Position numbers and translations under genes: made by a program | The notes under the pieces: model-generated | Told to the model about the DNA's origin: nothing | What the model saw: the letters and a program-made list of their open reading frames with translations, nothing else | The model's database searches: none | NCBI GenBank assembly: GCA_015655975.1 | Contig: DVEP01000029.1 | Span: forward strand, 1 to 16,339 | Source of the DNA: Eubacterium sp. | Lineage (GTDB): Bacteria; Bacillota; Clostridia; Oscillospirales; Acutalibacteraceae | Length of the DNA: 16,339 nt | Direction: 5' to 3' | Shown: one piece after another, positions 14,750-16,339 of the stretch | Layout: each line of letters begins with the position of its first letter | Numbering within the stretch: position 1 is the stretch's first letter

Positions 14750-15466
14750 ATGGGAGATTTTGGAAAAAAGATTGATAAATTCATAGATGTTTTCGTAAAC
14801 GGCGGAGGATACGAAAATGTTATTTTAGGTTTAAAAAATACTATGCTGATTGCAATAGTAGGACTTTTAATCGGTATTGTTATAGGTATGGTTGTAGCAA
14901 CAGTACGCGTAGTGCCGAAAACAAACGGTTTGGTTAAGTTTTTGAACGGTGTCTGCGGTTTTTATGTAGGCTTGTTCAGAGGTACGCCGATAGTTGTACA
15001 ACTTCTTGTTTTTTACTATGTTTTACTTCCTATTATAGGCGTGAAAATGGACTCCGTTACGGTCGCCATGTGTGTGTTCGGTCTAAACAGCGGTGCATAT
15101 ATGTCGGAAATTATACGAGGCGGTATTTTGTCGGTTGACAGCGGTCAAATGGAGGGCGGTCGTGCCATCGGTTTGAGTTACAGCACGACAATGATTAAAA
15201 TTGTCATTCCGCAGGCAGTGAAAAATATTTTGCCGACTCTCGGTAATGAATTTATATCACTCATCAAGGAAACTTCGGTAGTAAGTTTTGTAGGCGCAAC
15301 AGACCTCTATGTTGCCTTCAACTATATCGGTTCAAACAGCTACGAGTTTATGGTACCGTATCTCGTAATGGCTTTGATTTACATTGTACTTGTATTTGGT
15401 ATAACAATTCTTATTAAAATTATGGAAAGGAGTTTGCGTAAGAGTGATAAAAGTATCCAATCTTAA
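14750..15466 (+). CDS. Polar amino-acid ABC importer permease (HisM/GlnP type)
   Basis: This 238-residue inner-membrane permease of the HisM/GlnP type has about five helices: about 31-52, 66-94, 102-124, a segment around 165-190 and 203-223. The N-terminal segment LGLKNTMLIAIVGLLIGI and FRGTPIVVQLLVFYY (76-90) are standard for the family. The coupling (EAA) loop is EGGRAIGLSYSTTMIKIVIP (135-154), continuing into QAVKNILPTLGNEFISLIKETS. It would pair as a homodimer with the ATPase encoded next. A 20-residue charged N-terminal extension precedes the first helix. The ATG at 14750 follows AAGGAA (14735-14740) with 9-base spacing. The 3' end overlaps the ATPase start by 23 bases, indicating translational coupling. 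Confidence 0.95.
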   Translation: MGDFGKKIDKFIDVFVNGGGYENVILGLKNTMLIAIVGLLIGIVIGMVVATVRVVPKTNGLVKFLNGVCGFYVGLFRGTPIVVQLLVFYYVLLPIIGVKMDSVTVAMCVFGLNSGAYMSEIIRGGILSVDSGQMEGGRAIGLSYSTTMIKIVIPQAVKNILPTLGNEFISLIKETSVVSFVGATDLYVAFNYIGSNSYEFMVPYLVMALIYIVLVFGITILIKIMERSLRKSDKSIQS

Positions 15467-16166
15467 AAAAAGTTTCAACCATCTTGAAGTTCTCAAGGGA
15501 ATTGACTGTGAAATAGAAAAAGGCGAAAAAATTGTAGTCATCGGTCCTTCGGGTTCGGGTAAAAGTACATTTTTGCGTTGCCTCAATCTTCTTGAAACAC
15601 CGACCGAAGGTCAAATTTGGTTTGACGGTCAGTGCATTACAGACAAAAAGGCAGATATAAACGAAGTGAGAAAACATATGGGTATGGTTTTTCAGCACTT
15701 CAATCTGTTCAATAATAAAACAGTTTTGGGAAATATTACGCTTGCTCCCGTTCATTTTAAAATGATGAGCAAAGAGGAGGCAAACGAAAAAGCGCTTGCA
15801 CTTCTTGACCGTGTAGGATTGAAAGACAAAGCCGACGCATATCCGTCTCAACTTTCGGGCGGTCAAAAGCAGAGAATTGCTATCGTTCGTTCACTTGCAA
15901 TGAATCCGAAAGTTTTGCTTTTCGACGAGCCTACTTCTGCGCTTGACCCTGAAATGGTAGGCGAAGTTCTTGATGTAATGAAAGAACTTGCAAACGATGG
16001 TATGACAATGGTTGTCGTTACTCACGAGATGGGTTTTGCAAGAGAAGTTGCAACAAGAGTTTTGTTTATGGACGAGGGAAAAATATGTGAAGAAAACAAT
16101 CCGAAAGACTTTTTCACAAATCCTCAAAATGCAAGACTTAAAGAGTTTCTTTCAAAAGTTTTATAA
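15444..16166 (+). CDS. Polar amino-acid ABC importer ATPase (GlnQ/HisP type)
   Basis: This 240-residue cytoplasmic ATPase is full length for the family. Motifs seen: Walker A GPSGSGKST (34-42), Q-loop Gln84 in GMVFQHFNLF, signature LSGGQKQR (137-144), Walker B LLFDEPTSALD (158-168) with Glu162, and switch His194 in VVVTHEMGFA. The block EVATRVLFMDEGKICEENNP is typical of GlnQ/HisP rather than of other ABC subfamilies. It powers import through the permease encoded just upstream. The start is GTG at 15444 with AAAGGAG (15426-15432) 11 bases upstream, inside the end of the permease gene. IAIVRSLAM replaces the more common VAIARALAM after the signature, a harmless-looking change. It is the last gene of the importer unit, before the terminator at 16193. 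Confidence 0.96.
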   Translation: MIKVSNLKKSFNHLEVLKGIDCEIEKGEKIVVIGPSGSGKSTFLRCLNLLETPTEGQIWFDGQCITDKKADINEVRKHMGMVFQHFNLFNNKTVLGNITLAPVHFKMMSKEEANEKALALLDRVGLKDKADAYPSQLSGGQKQRIAIVRSLAMNPKVLLFDEPTSALDPEMVGEVLDVMKELANDGMTMVVVTHEMGFAREVATRVLFMDEGKICEENNPKDFFTNPQNARLKEFLSKVL

Positions 16167-16192
16167 TAAAATTTATATATTGATTTGCAATG

Positions 16193-16234
16193 AAAATGCG
16201 ACAGTTAAAGCGTTTGCTTTAACTGTCGCATTTT
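16193..16234. terminator. Perfect 19-bp bidirectional terminator hairpin
   Basis: Arms 16193-16211 and 16216-16234 are exact inverted copies around a GTTT loop, with AAAA at the outer left and TTTT at the outer right, so it can stop transcripts from either side. It ends the importer unit and would insulate it from anything past the window edge. Confidence 0.88.
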
Positions 16235-16243
16235 GTTTTGTAT

Positions 16244-16339
16244 GTAAAAAAGGCAACCACCTGCTATGCAGGTGGAAAAGAAAAAGCTTAAGCGAGGAAA
16301 GAAGTGACAAAATAAAAACACCTTGATATATTTAGGAAT
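16244..16339 (+). mobile_element. Possible left end of an IS200-type element (cut by window edge)
   Basis: A perfect palindrome CCACCTGC-TAT-GCAGGTGG (16257-16275) follows a short A-run. It is followed by purine-rich DNA containing GCTTAAGCGAGGAAAGAAG (16286-16304) and then the window ends. IS200/IS605 transposases (TnpA, Y1 type) recognise subterminal hairpins of this size and style, and their tnpA genes have a structured untranslated leader. No transposase codons are visible within the window, so this rests on resemblance only. Alternatively it is a simple intergenic repeat. Confidence 0.35.

Overview
The window looks like chromosomal DNA from a low-GC anaerobic Firmicute, probably a Clostridia/Oscillospiraceae (Ruminococcus-like) gut bacterium. 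The reasons are AT-rich intergenic DNA, strong GGAGG-type ribosome binding sites, near-consensus sigma-A promoters with 17-bp spacers, and a gene set typical of that group: a YbiT-like ABC-F protein, a GPH-family symporter beside a GH2 beta-galactosidase, an AGCS sodium/alanine symporter and a polar amino-acid ABC importer. This assignment rests on protein character only, with no database search. No rRNA, tRNA, CRISPR array or prophage is visible.

Layout. Bases 1-100 hold three consecutive hairpins that look like the right end of an IS200/IS605-type element, or the omega-RNA tail of a tnpB gene; one of them also serves as a leftward terminator. Bases 118-1725 (minus strand) encode an ABC-F ATPase read from its own promoter. 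A divergent promoter region leads into a five-gene rightward unit at 1986-7000: rpe, a membrane-anchored glycosidase-like protein, a signal-peptide/cadherin-like membrane protein, the Mg2+ channel MgtE, and a divergent glycerol-3-phosphate dehydrogenase. It closes with a strong terminator at 7065-7124. A galactoside unit follows at 7264-11951 (GPH symporter plus GH2 enzyme), again closed by a terminator. Next come a sodium/amino-acid symporter (12098-13540) and a three-gene amino-acid ABC importer (13763-16166) in the order binding protein, permease, ATPase. A perfect 19-bp terminator hairpin follows. The last 90 bases carry a palindrome resembling the left end of an IS200-type element.

How it works together. 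The GPH symporter would import a galactoside that the cytoplasmic GH2 enzyme hydrolyses. Rpe links to pentose-phosphate metabolism, GpsA supplies glycerol-3-phosphate for membrane lipid, MgtE handles magnesium, and two membrane-anchored extracellular proteins of unknown role are embedded in the same unit. The last two loci handle amino-acid uptake.

Most notable observations. (1) The amino-acid binding lipoprotein appears circularly permuted: the segment that normally ends this family lies directly after the lipobox, and the protein stops where that segment would usually begin. (2) The leaders of the symporter gene and of the beta-galactosidase gene share an undescribed element, GTCG-N6/7-GCAGTTT(T)GCAAAT-N0/8-TGCGAC, folded into a long hairpin in front of the GH2 gene. 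(3) An 8-bp inverted repeat brackets the importer promoter. (4) Both window edges carry structures resembling IS200/IS605 ends.
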